Positions 15,429 through 24,585 of a stretch of 24,836 nt of DNA are shown one piece after another (the stretch's first letter is position 1; each line of letters begins with the position of its first letter). This DNA is from Thiomicrorhabdus sp965602805 (lineage in GTDB: Bacteria > Pseudomonadota > Gammaproteobacteria > Thiomicrospirales > Thiomicrospiraceae). Location of the stretch: assembly GCA_965602805.1 (NCBI GenBank), contig CBFCZK010000017.1, forward strand, positions 1 to 24,836. Reading direction: 5' to 3'. The notes under the pieces were generated by a model that saw nothing but the letters and a program-made list of their open reading frames with translations, was not told where the DNA came from and did not search any database. The position numbers and the translations under genes were made by a program.

Positions 15429-17621
15429 ATGAACTCTCGTTTTTGGCGTTTTTTAAAACAGTATGGCTGGATTACTCTAATTTCCAGTGTCCTGCTGATT
15501 TCACTCATCATTATGAGTCAAATTTTGCAAAACGCATCCAGTTTCGCAGACACCTATTCCGCTCTACTGTTCTTCACCTTTGGCGGCGTTGGCATTCTCC
15601 TGTTTGTGCTCTTTAAAACCCTGTGGGGCTTAAGATTACAACGTAAAAGAAATGTCCCCGGCAGTAAAATCACGGTCCGCTTAACTACCATTGCAACCTT
15701 AATGCTCGGCGTTCCCAGCGCCATCATTTTCTACTTCTCTTTGACCTTTATTCAACAAGGCATCAACCAATGGTTTGATGTCAAAACCGAAACCGCTTTG
15801 GAGAATGCTTCGGCACTGGTACGCACCTCACTTGACAACAAAACCCGCGACATGCTCAATCTAACGCTTGCCGCAGCGAAGGATAAAAGCCAGTCACTCG
15901 CTATTTCACCGATTATCGAAGTCAGTAAACTGCGAACCCTGCTTAATGCTCAAGAAGTCGCTTTATATCATTCCAACCAACAACTTATCGCCTTCAGCAG
16001 CGAAGAAATTAGTGATATTTTACCGCTGCCACCTGGAGACAACCTGTTCCAACAAATCCGTCAGAAAAAAACCTATGCGGCGATTGAAAGCAGTCAAGAG
16101 CCAGGTTCTGTAGAAGAGTTTATACGCGTCATCATCCCATTCTCCGATCTCGATTTGGCGGGAAATTATGCCTTACAAGTGCTGTTCCCTATCCCCAGAA
16201 AGATGACTCAACTCGCTGAGTCCGTGGCCCTCGCCACTGGCCAATACAAAGAACTCTCCTATTTAAAAGGGCCGTTAACCGCCAGTTTTACACTCATTCT
16301 TTCCATGGTATTACTGCTCACCTTAGTCACCGCAGTACTCTTTACCATTCAAGCCGTACAAAACTTTACACGCCCTATTCGTACTCTCGCACGTGGTACA
16401 AAAGCCGTCTCAAAAGGCGATTACAGTGTCAAAATGACCATCAAAGACAATGATGAATTTGGAGATTTGACCCAATCCTTTAACGATATGATTCAGCGTA
16501 TTTCCAAAGCTCGAACCGATATAAAACTCGGTCACCAACAGACCGAGGTTCAGAAACTCTATCTGCAAGCAGTCATTAAAAACCTCACCAGTGGTGTACT
16601 CACACTGGATATGAACCTGCGGATTCGCACCACCAATGATGCTGCGCAAAAAATCCTCAATACTGATTTAGCCAGCCATGCAGGACAACGTATTGATGAA
16701 TGGGTTGAGTATGAGCAAAATGCGCACTTACATGAACTGTTTGCACACATCACTCCCCTATTCAAACAAGGCGCTACCCCTTGGAATTTACAACAAGAAT
16801 TTTCCTGTAAACAAGGTCAAAAAATCCTCATGATTCATGGCTCAACCTTGCCAAGTATCGATAAGAAAATTGGCGGATATGTCATCGTAATAGACGATGT
16901 TACCGAGATGGTTCAGGCACAGTTAAATGCCGCATGGAGCGATGTCGCGCGCCGCTTGGCACATGAGATTAAAAACCCTTTAACACCCATTCAACTTTCG
17001 GCAGAACGTCTAAATTATAAACTCCATGCCAAGCTTGCAGCTGAAGATCAAGCCTTACTTGAACGTATGACCAACACCATCATTGAACAAGTCTCCACCA
17101 TGCAAACTCTGGTACAAGCCTTCTCTGATTACGCCAATACGCCAGAAGTGCTGTTACAAAACACCGACCTTAACCGTCTCATTAATGATATCGCAGAAAT
17201 GTATCGTGCCCCTTCTGCCACCTGGAAAGTAACAACACAGCTTGCTGAGGATTGCCCTATACTCCTCGCAGACAGTGCCCGCTTGCGACAGCTGTTGCAT
17301 AACCTCATAAAGAATGCCATTGAAGCAACCGAGAACACAATCCTACCGTGCATTAAAATTACGACGATCTGCCAAGATACTGAAAACATGACGCTCAGCA
17401 TCTGTGATAATGGACCGGGGATACCTGAAGAGTCTCAAAACTGGATTTTTGAGCCCTATGCCTCTGATAAACCTAAAGGCACTGGGCTAGGCCTGGCGAT
17501 TGTGCGTAAGATTGTCGAAGAGCACCGTGGTAAAATTACGCTGAATTCTTCACCGAATGATGGCACCTGTTTTATAATTACTTTACCCGTAATATCGAGT
17601 GAAAATGAAGGACCTAAATGA
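15429..17621 (+). CDS. ntrY: NtrY-like membrane sensor histidine kinase
   Basis: A 730-residue sensor kinase, starting at ATG 15429 with GGAAGAG 6 bp upstream. Three membrane helices lie within about residues 13-105 and a fourth near 283-307, with a periplasmic region of about 175 residues between. HAMP (about 308-360), PAS (about 370-480), HisKA with the phospho-acceptor His512 in RRLAHEIKNPLTPIQ, and an HATPase_c domain with N box LLHNLIKNAIEATEN, G1 ICDNGPGIPE and G2 KGTGLGLAIV follow. This is the domain order of NtrY. Its stop overlaps the ntrX start as ATGA, so the two are co-translated. By family knowledge NtrYX systems sense redox or nitrogen and affect envelope and respiratory genes. 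The ligand here is unknown. Confidence 0.92.
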   Translation: MNSRFWRFLKQYGWITLISSVLLISLIIMSQILQNASSFADTYSALLFFTFGGVGILLFVLFKTLWGLRLQRKRNVPGSKITVRLTTIATLMLGVPSAIIFYFSLTFIQQGINQWFDVKTETALENASALVRTSLDNKTRDMLNLTLAAAKDKSQSLAISPIIEVSKLRTLLNAQEVALYHSNQQLIAFSSEEISDILPLPPGDNLFQQIRQKKTYAAIESSQEPGSVEEFIRVIIPFSDLDLAGNYALQVLFPIPRKMTQLAESVALATGQYKELSYLKGPLTASFTLILSMVLLLTLVTAVLFTIQAVQNFTRPIRTLARGTKAVSKGDYSVKMTIKDNDEFGDLTQSFNDMIQRISKARTDIKLGHQQTEVQKLYLQAVIKNLTSGVLTLDMNLRIRTTNDAAQKILNTDLASHAGQRIDEWVEYEQNAHLHELFAHITPLFKQGATPWNLQQEFSCKQGQKILMIHGSTLPSIDKKIGGYVIVIDDVTEMVQAQLNAAWSDVARRLAHEIKNPLTPIQLSAERLNYKLHAKLAAEDQALLERMTNTIIEQVSTMQTLVQAFSDYANTPEVLLQNTDLNRLINDIAEMYRAPSATWKVTTQLAEDCPILLADSARLRQLLHNLIKNAIEATENTILPCIKITTICQDTENMTLSICDNGPGIPEESQNWIFEPYASDKPKGTGLGLAIVRKIVEEHRGKITLNSSPNDGTCFIITLPVISSENEGPK

Positions 17622-18958
17622 AAGCAGGTAAGCTATTAATTGTCGATGACGAAAAAGACATCCGAAATTTAATGGAAGAAATTTTTGTTGAAGAAGGCTA
17701 TCAAGTTGAAACTGCCGCAAATGGTGTACAAGCCCAAAATGCCTGGCGCAAAACATTACCTGACGTCATATTCCTCGATGTATGGATGCCCGATATCGAT
17801 GGTATTTCACTGCTTGCGGATATGCAAAAAGAACATGTTTTAGATCATGCGAAAGTGATTATGATGTCTGGCCACGGCACCATTGAAACCGCCATCGAAG
17901 CCACCAAGCTAGGCGCCTATGACTTCCTGGAAAAGCCGCTTTCACTGGCTAAACTCATTGTCACTGCGGAACGCGCGTTCGAACACAATCGATTAAATCA
18001 AGAAAACCGCCAACTCAAACAGAAACAACCTGAACAGTTTTTACCCGTCGGAAAAAGCAAAGTTATTATTCAACTCAGAGAGACCATTGAGCGTCTCTCT
18101 AAATTCACCATGCCGATTTTAATCACTGGCGAACCAGGTTCAGGAAAACACCACATCGCTCGTGCTTTGCACAAAACCAGCAGTCGTAAAGACTATGCCT
18201 TGGTTGAGATATCGGCGATTGACTTCAACCGTTTGGCAGACGAAGTTGCGCAAGACCCACTAAAAACAGTATTGCGAGAAGCCCATAATGGCACTCTAGT
18301 GGTTGCCAACCTGGAACAGCTAACCGCTAATTCACAGAATATTCTAGCCACGTTAATTCAAAAACAGGTCTACCAAGCCACGCCTGCCAATGATGCGATT
18401 GCAATGGATATCCGCTTGATTGCCTTATCTAAAAATGATTTAGAGCAATCCGTCCTAGAAGGTCGCTTTAGAGAAGACCTTTATCAACGCTTAAAAGTGA
18501 TGCCTATTCATCTTCCGGCTCTGCGCCAACACACTGAAGACATTCCGGAGTTAGTAGACTTTTTTGTAAATCACTTTGTAACGCAAGAAACCCTTGAATA
18601 TCGCCATTTTAGCGTACCCGCACAAAACGTTTTACGTCAATATGGATGGCCTGGAAACTTAAAAGAGCTGAAAAACTTAATCCAACGCATCCTTATTTTG
18701 GGTCGTGGCGAAGTCACCGATTCTGAAATAAAAAGTGCCTTGCTAAAAACGGACAGTGCTGTGGAACAGGACTCTACAGTAGATACTTCACTGCTTTTAA
18801 AAGAGGCTAAAGATAAGTTAGAAGGCGCTTATTTAAGCCAATTACTACGTGAAACGGGTGGTAACGTCTCTAAAACGGCAAAACGCTCAGGCATTGATAG
18901 AACCAATCTCTACCGTAAATTGAAAGCGCTTGGAATTGACCCTAAAAATCCAACCTAA
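17618..18958 (+). CDS. ntrX: NtrX-like response regulator with a degenerate AAA+ domain
   Basis: A 446-residue response regulator, partner of the overlapping ntrY. The receiver domain (residues 1-120) has the acidic pair in IVDDEKD, phospho-acceptor Asp54 in FLDVWMPD and Lys107 in LEKP. The central sigma-54-activator-type AAA+ domain keeps Walker A (GEPGSGKH, 171-178) and the FREDLYQRL arginines (R285, R291). It lacks the GAFTGA loop: the stretch between EISAIDFN and GTL is about 12-15 residues short. The Walker B GTLFLDE reads GTLVVAN (225-231). A Fis-type helix-turn-helix (GNVSKTAKRSGIDRTNLYRKL) ends the protein. It should therefore bind DNA but probably cannot activate sigma-54 RNA polymerase by ATP hydrolysis. 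Confidence 0.92.
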   Translation: MKAGKLLIVDDEKDIRNLMEEIFVEEGYQVETAANGVQAQNAWRKTLPDVIFLDVWMPDIDGISLLADMQKEHVLDHAKVIMMSGHGTIETAIEATKLGAYDFLEKPLSLAKLIVTAERAFEHNRLNQENRQLKQKQPEQFLPVGKSKVIIQLRETIERLSKFTMPILITGEPGSGKHHIARALHKTSSRKDYALVEISAIDFNRLADEVAQDPLKTVLREAHNGTLVVANLEQLTANSQNILATLIQKQVYQATPANDAIAMDIRLIALSKNDLEQSVLEGRFREDLYQRLKVMPIHLPALRQHTEDIPELVDFFVNHFVTQETLEYRHFSVPAQNVLRQYGWPGNLKELKNLIQRILILGRGEVTDSEIKSALLKTDSAVEQDSTVDTSLLLKEAKDKLEGAYLSQLLRETGGNVSKTAKRSGIDRTNLYRKLKALGIDPKNPT

Positions 18959-19009
18959 AGCGACTCAAATATCTGTAAGAATGCTGTTCTACAGAATTTA
19001 AACCACTTT

Positions 19010-19050
19010 AAGAGACCTTTGCAAACGTTAGGTGCGTGCAAAAGACTCTT
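19010..19050. repeat. Imperfect inverted repeat between ntrX and trkA
   Basis: AAGAGACCTTTGCA (19010-19023) and TGCAAAAGACTCTT (19037-19050) pair at 12 of 14 positions around a 13-base loop, in the 115-bp gap before trkA (start 19074). A smaller hairpin, TCTGTAAGAA with TTCTACAGA, lies at about 18972-18995. No T run follows either arm, so a structured trkA leader or an operator is as likely as termination. Confidence 0.4.
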
Positions 19051-19073
19051 TAACCACAAAGACATATAAAACT

Positions 19074-20468
19074 ATGAATATCGTAATCTTAGGTGCAGGC
19101 CAGGTAGGCTCTTCTCTTGCGGAATTATTGGCGAATGAAAACCATGATGTCACCGTCGTTGACTTAGACAGTCTGCATTTGCAAAGACTGCAAGATCGCC
19201 TAGATATTCGTACCATTTGTGGTCACGCCTCGCATCCAGACATACTCGCGCAAGCTGGTTTGGAAGATGCCGACATGCTGATTGCCGCCACTCAAAATGA
19301 TGAAACCAATATCGTCGCTTGTCAGCTTGCCCATATCATGCACAAAACCGGGACTAAAATTGCCCGAGTGCGCAGCCGTTCATATTTAGACCACCCCGAA
19401 TTATTTGATAAAAACAACGACAACGCCATTCCCATCGACGTATTAATCAGTCCGGAAAGCCTGGTAACAGACTATATATTACAGCTTATTGATTACCCAG
19501 GATCTCTACAGGTAATCGACTTTGCTGATGGTAAAGTCCGCATGGTTGCGATGCGAGCTTACGCAGATGGCTTACTGGTAAACAATGAAATCCGTACCCT
19601 TAATGAGCACCTTCCAGCCCACATCAAAACACGTATCGTCGCCATTTATAGACGTGATGAAGTTGTCATGCCAACCGGTGACACCATTATACAAGCCGGT
19701 GATGAGGTTTTCTTTTTGGCAGAACCGAAACACATCTCGGCGATTGTTTCTGAGCTACGTCATAAAAAAGAGCGACCATCGCGTAATATCATGATTGGTG
19801 GTGGTGGTAATATCGGTTTCAGCTTAGCTCAAGCGCTGGAAGATGACCATCAAGTTAAGCTGATTGATCGCAATATGAAACAGGCCCGCGAAGTGGCTGA
19901 AAAGCTAGACCACACCATCATCATTCATGGGGATGTCTCCGATAAGGATCTTCTTCTAGAAGAAAATATTGATGAAATAGACCTATTTGTCGCCGTCACC
20001 AATAGCGATGAAGCCAATATCATCTCTGGCATGCTTGCTAAAAAGCTCGGTGTAAGACGCGTTATCGCATTGGTAAACAATCAATCGTATGTCGAACTGA
20101 TTCAACTTAACAGTATTGATGTCGCCATCTCGGCAGACAGCATCACCACCAGTAATTTATTGCATTACATGCGCCAGGGAGACACCGTCAAAGCGGCGAC
20201 CTTAAGACGTGGTGCCGCAGAGGCGATGGAAGTTATTGCCCATGGCAGTGAAAACAGTTCTGCCATTATAGGCAAAAAAATCGGCGACATCCCTTGGCCA
20301 GCTGACATTACCATCGGTTGTATCATTCGTGATCAAGAGGTCATCATTGCCCATCGTAGTTTAGAAATAGAAGCCGAAGATCATGTCATTCTATTTCTGA
20401 CGGATCCTAAGAGTTCTGCGGAAGTGTCCAAACTCTTCTCGCCTGACGTGAAACAGAGTTGGTTTTAG
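19074..20468 (+). CDS. trkA: Trk system potassium uptake regulator TrkA
   Basis: Peripheral membrane subunit that gates the Trk potassium channel by NAD(H)/nucleotide binding. 464 residues from ATG 19074, close to the 458 of E. coli; upstream in-frame codons do not match the family. It has two RCK halves, each with a Rossmann glycine motif: NIVILGAGQVGSSLAELLA at the start and NIMIGGGGNIGFSLAQALE near residue 240. Each is followed by a TrkA_C domain. It lies downstream of ntrX on the same strand and is followed by trkH after 73 bp. The ntrY-ntrX-trkA-trkH order is seen widely in proteobacteria. Confidence 0.96.
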   Translation: MNIVILGAGQVGSSLAELLANENHDVTVVDLDSLHLQRLQDRLDIRTICGHASHPDILAQAGLEDADMLIAATQNDETNIVACQLAHIMHKTGTKIARVRSRSYLDHPELFDKNNDNAIPIDVLISPESLVTDYILQLIDYPGSLQVIDFADGKVRMVAMRAYADGLLVNNEIRTLNEHLPAHIKTRIVAIYRRDEVVMPTGDTIIQAGDEVFFLAEPKHISAIVSELRHKKERPSRNIMIGGGGNIGFSLAQALEDDHQVKLIDRNMKQAREVAEKLDHTIIIHGDVSDKDLLLEENIDEIDLFVAVTNSDEANIISGMLAKKLGVRRVIALVNNQSYVELIQLNSIDVAISADSITTSNLLHYMRQGDTVKAATLRRGAAEAMEVIAHGSENSSAIIGKKIGDIPWPADITIGCIIRDQEVIIAHRSLEIEAEDHVILFLTDPKSSAEVSKLFSPDVKQSWF

Positions 20469-20541
20469 TTTGTAAGTTCCAGCAGCGTAAATTCTCAACA
20501 GAACTCGGTTTAAAATGATGATGAAAGGTTAATCTCCCACA

Positions 20542-21993
20542 ATGCATTCCAAAATTATCTTAAAAGTACTTGGTTTATTACTTATGGTCTTCAGTGCCAG
20601 CCTAGTACCGCCCGTCCTGATTGCCCTCTATTATCAAGATGGTGCCCTCATGGCCTTTACCAACGTTTTAATCGGAGTATTGGTGCTGGGATTACTGCTT
20701 TGGTATCCGGTACGCAAGCATAAACAGGATTTAAAGATCCGCGACGGTTTTTTAATCGTCGTCATGTTCTGGACCGTATTAGGATTTGTCGGGGCCTTAC
20801 CTTTTTACATCGAAAAAGAAGTTCCGCTGAGTTTAACCGATGCCATTTTTGAGTCCTTCTCCGGTTTAACGACCACGGGTGCAACGATTCTGACAGGCCT
20901 GGATTCAATGCCACACGCTATTCTCTGGTATCGCCAACAACTGCAATGGATGGGCGGCATGGGGATTATCGTTTTAGCCGTCGCCATATTACCAATGCTC
21001 GGCATTGGGGGGATGCAGCTCTATCGTGCTGAAACGCCTGGCCCCGTTAAAGATTCAAAAATAGCCCCGCGTATTTCAGAAACCGCTAAGGCACTCTGGT
21101 ATATCTATGCTGGCCTGACCCTTTCTTGTGCTATTGCTTATTGGTTCGCAGGCATGAGTTGGTTTGATGCCTTCACGCACAGTTTTTCGACGGTTGCCAT
21201 CGGAGGTTTTTCCACCCATGATGCCAGTATTGGCTACTTCAATAGCGTCTCTGTTGAAAGTGTCGCCATCTTCTTTATGATTGCATCCGGTATCAATTTC
21301 GCACTGCACTTCACCGCCTTTAGACACATGAATGGCTTTGCCTATTTTCGCGACCCAGAATTTAAGGCCTATATCAGCCTATTGATTATTGGCATTTTGA
21401 TTGCCACCAGTTACCTCTATCTGCATCAAGTCTATCCAACCCTTGAAGATGCGTTCCGTTACGGACTTTTCCAAACCGTCTCCATCGCCACAACCACAGG
21501 CTTTGCAAACACTGAGTTTTCCGTTTGGCCTGCTTTCTTACCGATTATGCTTATCTTTATGAGCTTTATAGGCGGCAGTGCCGGCTCTACCGCCGGTGGT
21601 ATGAAGATGATTCGTTTTGTGTTGCTCTTTAAACAGGGTATGCGTGAAATTAAAGGCTTGTTACACCCTAATGCCATTATGCCGGTTAAACTCAATGGCA
21701 AAAGCATTCCTGAGAAAGTCATGACCGCTGTCTGGGGCTTCTTCTCGGTTTATGTCTTTACCTTCGCCATTTTGATGCTGGCGATTATGGCCTTAGGCGT
21801 GGATCAAACCACCGCCTTTTCTGCTATTGCAGCGATGATGAATAACTTAGGCCCAGGATTAGGCGAAGTCGCGTCCAACTATCAATCTATGAGCGATCCA
21901 GTTAAGTGGATTCTGACTTTTGCGATGTTACTCGGTCGACTTGAAATTTTCACCCTATTGGTTCTATTCACCGCCGCTTTCTGGCGTAAATAG
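20542..21993 (+). CDS. trkH: Trk potassium transporter membrane subunit TrkH
   Basis: The K+-translocating subunit, 483 residues, the same size as E. coli TrkH. It is strongly hydrophobic throughout, with about ten membrane helices. It contains four pore-loop regions with the selectivity-type motifs SFSGLTTTGATIL, TVAIGGFSTHD, SIATTTGFANTEF and AAMNNLGPGLGE. Each Gly-containing loop matches one of the four pseudo-repeats of the Trk/Ktr/HKT superfamily. MKMIRF after GSAGSTAGG is the intramembrane loop region. It is directly downstream of trkA, the partner that regulates it. The Shine-Dalgarno sequence is poor (AAAGG about 14 bp upstream). Confidence 0.96.
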   Translation: MHSKIILKVLGLLLMVFSASLVPPVLIALYYQDGALMAFTNVLIGVLVLGLLLWYPVRKHKQDLKIRDGFLIVVMFWTVLGFVGALPFYIEKEVPLSLTDAIFESFSGLTTTGATILTGLDSMPHAILWYRQQLQWMGGMGIIVLAVAILPMLGIGGMQLYRAETPGPVKDSKIAPRISETAKALWYIYAGLTLSCAIAYWFAGMSWFDAFTHSFSTVAIGGFSTHDASIGYFNSVSVESVAIFFMIASGINFALHFTAFRHMNGFAYFRDPEFKAYISLLIIGILIATSYLYLHQVYPTLEDAFRYGLFQTVSIATTTGFANTEFSVWPAFLPIMLIFMSFIGGSAGSTAGGMKMIRFVLLFKQGMREIKGLLHPNAIMPVKLNGKSIPEKVMTAVWGFFSVYVFTFAILMLAIMALGVDQTTAFSAIAAMMNNLGPGLGEVASNYQSMSDPVKWILTFAMLLGRLEIFTLLVLFTAAFWRK

Positions 21994-22013
21994 ACCGAAT
22001 AATTGAGCCGTAT

Positions 22014-22628
22014 ATGAATCACGATAAGAAACAAACTTCTGCCGAAAAGTGGGATGCTAAATACGCAGATGCTCAGTTGCAAGATACGGTTAATCCTTGC
22101 TTTGTTCTCGAACAGCACAGTCGTGTTTTACCCTTTAAAGGTCAAGCGCTCGAGTTGGCATGCGGCTTGGGTGGCAATGCCCGTTTTCTAGCGTCATGTG
22201 GTTTAAAAACCCATGCTTGGGATATCTCCGATAATGCCTTAACGATTCTGAATAACTGGGCGAGCCTTAATCACCTACCTATCGAACCGTTGATTACCGA
22301 TTTAGAACAGATGATTCTGCCCTATCAGCAATTTGATGTCATTGTGGTCAGTCGTTATTTAGACAGAACTCTATTCTCAGCTATCCAAGATGCACTTAAA
22401 CCGGGTGGATTACTCTTCTATCAGACCTTTTTAGCCCCTATACAAGACAATGCACCGCAAAACCGAGACTTTTATATTCAGCCTAGCGAATTCAACCAGG
22501 CCTGGTCAAACCTTAAAACAGAAGTCTATGGTGAAGGTTGGTTAGCCAGTGAAAATAGCGCGATAGAGCCGTCTACAAGTGAAGTGAAACACCGTTATGC
22601 TTGGTATATCGGCCGTAAAATGGCGTGA
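22014..22628 (+). CDS. Class I SAM-dependent methyltransferase (TehB-like size)
   Basis: A 204-residue cytoplasmic methyltransferase. Motif I is ALELACGLGGNARFLAS (near residue 46), followed by an acidic strand-2 end in THAWDISDNAL, motif IV in FDVIVVSRYL and the PGG turn LKPGGLLFYQTF. The N-terminal EKWDAKYADA is common in small TehB/thiopurine-type methyltransferases. The substrate cannot be inferred. It begins 20 bp after trkH and overlaps the next gene by 4 bp. It carries an ACCAGGCCTGGT copy (22495-22506) in a third codon phase (N-Q-A-W-S). Confidence 0.85.
   Translation: MNHDKKQTSAEKWDAKYADAQLQDTVNPCFVLEQHSRVLPFKGQALELACGLGGNARFLASCGLKTHAWDISDNALTILNNWASLNHLPIEPLITDLEQMILPYQQFDVIVVSRYLDRTLFSAIQDALKPGGLLFYQTFLAPIQDNAPQNRDFYIQPSEFNQAWSNLKTEVYGEGWLASENSAIEPSTSEVKHRYAWYIGRKMA
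22495..22506. repeat. Iterated palindrome ACCAGGCCTGGT, copy in the methyltransferase gene
   Basis: Perfect copy in the third codon phase (AC|CAG|GCC|TGG|T), encoding N-Q-A-W-S near the protein C-terminus. Confidence 0.9.
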
Positions 22629-23539
22629 TAAAATCATTCAATCTTTCGCCCATTAACATTGGTTTTATCTTAGCTATCCTCGGCACCGCGCTGTTCTCGC
22701 TAAAATCCATATTCATTAAACTCGCCTATGCCGAAGGCTTGGATTCAGACAGCGTACTGATGATCCGTATGGCGATTGCCCTGCCGATTTATCTAGTGAT
22801 TCTATTCTGGTTAACGCGTGTAAAAACCAAGCCAGATAATCTCCGCTCGAAACTCTTAAAAATCACTTTTTTAGGGTTTATCGGTTACTACCTTTCTTCT
22901 TACTTAGATCTGAAAGGTCTAGAGATGATCTCGGCACAACTCGAACGCCTGACTCTATTCACCTATCCGATTATGGTCGCCATTTTAGGCGCGCTGTTTT
23001 TCAAGACCCCCATCACTCGAAAAGTCTTACTGGCGCTGGTAATCACCTATGGAGGACTTTTGGTTGTGTTTGTTAAAGAAACCTCACTCACTGGTGCACA
23101 AGTGCCTCTGGGTACACTATTGGTCTTTCTAGCAGCCTTAAGCTTCTCTTTCTATGTATTATTTGGCAAACAGGTCATTCATGAGGTTGGTAGCTTGTGG
23201 TTCACCAGTATCGCCATGGCGATCTCTAGCTTTTTCGTGCTACTGCACTTTGGCATTTTTAGTGATTTTACCGGTCTGAACGTTACACCAATGGCATGGC
23301 TGTGGTTGGGATTGTTGGCGATTGTCAGCACCGTGATTCCAAGCTTTATGATTAGCGAAGCCATCGCCAAAATTGGCCCTGCACAAACTGGCATTGTTGG
23401 CATATTAGGGCCGATTGTGACAATGGGGTTGGCGATTACCATTCTCAATGAACCTTTTACCGTTTGGCATGCTTTGGGGATGGTTTTGGTGATTGGTGGT
23501 GTGGCGTTGTTGACGATTAGAAGTAAACCTGCGGTTTAA
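22625..23539 (+). CDS. DMT-superfamily transporter (two EamA domains)
   Basis: A 304-residue inner-membrane protein with about ten hydrophobic helices in two homologous EamA halves (residues about 10-150 and 160-300). The first half shows ILGTALFSLKSIFIKLAY and the second TLLVFLAALSFSFYVLFGK, with a late GPIVTMGLAITILNEPFT helix pair; the E-P after a helix is typical of the family. The start is GTG at 22625, overlapping the methyltransferase stop as GTGA, so the two genes are probably translationally coupled. Members export amino acids or other metabolites. The substrate here is unknown. Confidence 0.9.
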   Translation: MIKSFNLSPINIGFILAILGTALFSLKSIFIKLAYAEGLDSDSVLMIRMAIALPIYLVILFWLTRVKTKPDNLRSKLLKITFLGFIGYYLSSYLDLKGLEMISAQLERLTLFTYPIMVAILGALFFKTPITRKVLLALVITYGGLLVVFVKETSLTGAQVPLGTLLVFLAALSFSFYVLFGKQVIHEVGSLWFTSIAMAISSFFVLLHFGIFSDFTGLNVTPMAWLWLGLLAIVSTVIPSFMISEAIAKIGPAQTGIVGILGPIVTMGLAITILNEPFTVWHALGMVLVIGGVALLTIRSKPAV

Positions 23540-23632
23540 ATGTAATCGGGAAACTAACAAGCCTAACAATTATATTTTTACTGCACGAAAACTGCATGCC
23601 GAGTTATACGGTGAATGATGCTTAGGATGTTT

Positions 23633-24235
23633 ATGAATCAAACAATGGAAAAGAGACCCAGTAAATCTGAAGAACTGTTTCTATCACTCGGATACAATCG
23701 GTTTTACGATTTGTTTGACGAAATTATGCAAGATGACTTCTGGAAAAAAGAAGACTGGTATAGGTTTAGCAAAGTATCTAATATATTTGCCGTATATGCA
23801 GAGCTATTGACATACGAACCGTTCAAATATGTTCTAGAGCAACTAAAAAAGCAACGCCCACCAATGGAATCGGAAATAGGTGGAACGTTATTCAAGTTTG
23901 TCCGTAATACTCTAGCGCACTTTCCAGTCTTCGAAACATGGAATGATGTCTGGGTAAGCAAAGAATTGGTCAACTGGCAAAGAGAAGGACTTACTATAGA
24001 TTTATTCCTTAAAAAACATTCTGGCCATGAAGAGGTTAAATATAGATTCTGGGAAGCTGATAAGAAACGCATGACCTATATGAGTATCCGCTTTCCCGAA
24101 GAGTACGGACAGAACAAGATATATCTTAAAGATATAATTGCGGAAAAAGATGGTGTCAAGTTTTCACTAATAATGATGCGGCAAATACTAAATACGCAAG
24201 TTGAGTCCATATCTGAAAAGAAAAATAATAATTGA
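23633..24235 (+). CDS. Uncharacterised protein with a HEPN-like R-N-x3-H motif
   Basis: A 200-residue, probably all-helical, soluble protein that I do not recognise by name. I take ATG 23633, with AGGA 5 bp upstream; in-frame ATGs at 23615, 23618 and 23627 would add a few residues. Residues 87-98 read FKFVRNTLAHFP. The R91-N92-x3-H96 pattern on a predicted helix is the active-site signature of HEPN ribonucleases found in toxins, abortive-infection proteins and RNA-processing domains. No MNT nucleotidyltransferase, antitoxin or other partner is visible beside it. Codon usage is more A/T-rich than in the core genes, and it sits between the conserved cluster and repeat-rich DNA, which suggests acquisition. 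The HEPN assignment rests on one motif and is tentative. Confidence 0.7.
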   Translation: MNQTMEKRPSKSEELFLSLGYNRFYDLFDEIMQDDFWKKEDWYRFSKVSNIFAVYAELLTYEPFKYVLEQLKKQRPPMESEIGGTLFKFVRNTLAHFPVFETWNDVWVSKELVNWQREGLTIDLFLKKHSGHEEVKYRFWEADKKRMTYMSIRFPEEYGQNKIYLKDIIAEKDGVKFSLIMMRQILNTQVESISEKKNNN

Positions 24236-24435
24236 TGGCAGGGTAAAATCAATTTGAACTCGATAATTTTACTTTGGAAAAAGGTTAGCAGCCTCCTTTT
24301 ATTTTCAACAACCTATTGAGAAGCCTTTCTAAAATTTGTTGTTCACCCTTATTTTCCATTAAGGCTTCACCTGACTATTTTGCTTGTCCATACTACTGTC
24401 AAAACCAGTAAGCACAAATTGACGCCCTGAAAGAA

Positions 24436-24486
24436 GTGCCCTTGGGGTACTCAGACACCTGGGATTTTTATACCCTCAAGGGGCAC
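24436..24486. repeat. Imperfect inverted repeat GTGCCCTTGGGGTA / TACCCTCAAGGGGCAC
   Basis: The arms at 24436-24449 and 24471-24486 pair except for two single-base insertions, around a 21-base spacer. No T run follows, so it is not a canonical terminator. It may be a remnant of a mobile element end or a structured RNA. Confidence 0.5.
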
Positions 24487-24585
24487 CTCGAACGTTATTT
24501 TTGTTAAGGGAATTGCACGATTGCTTTCAAAGGGGACTGCGGTGTGGGGTTTAAACTTTCGGGTAAACCGGAACACCACAAAGTG

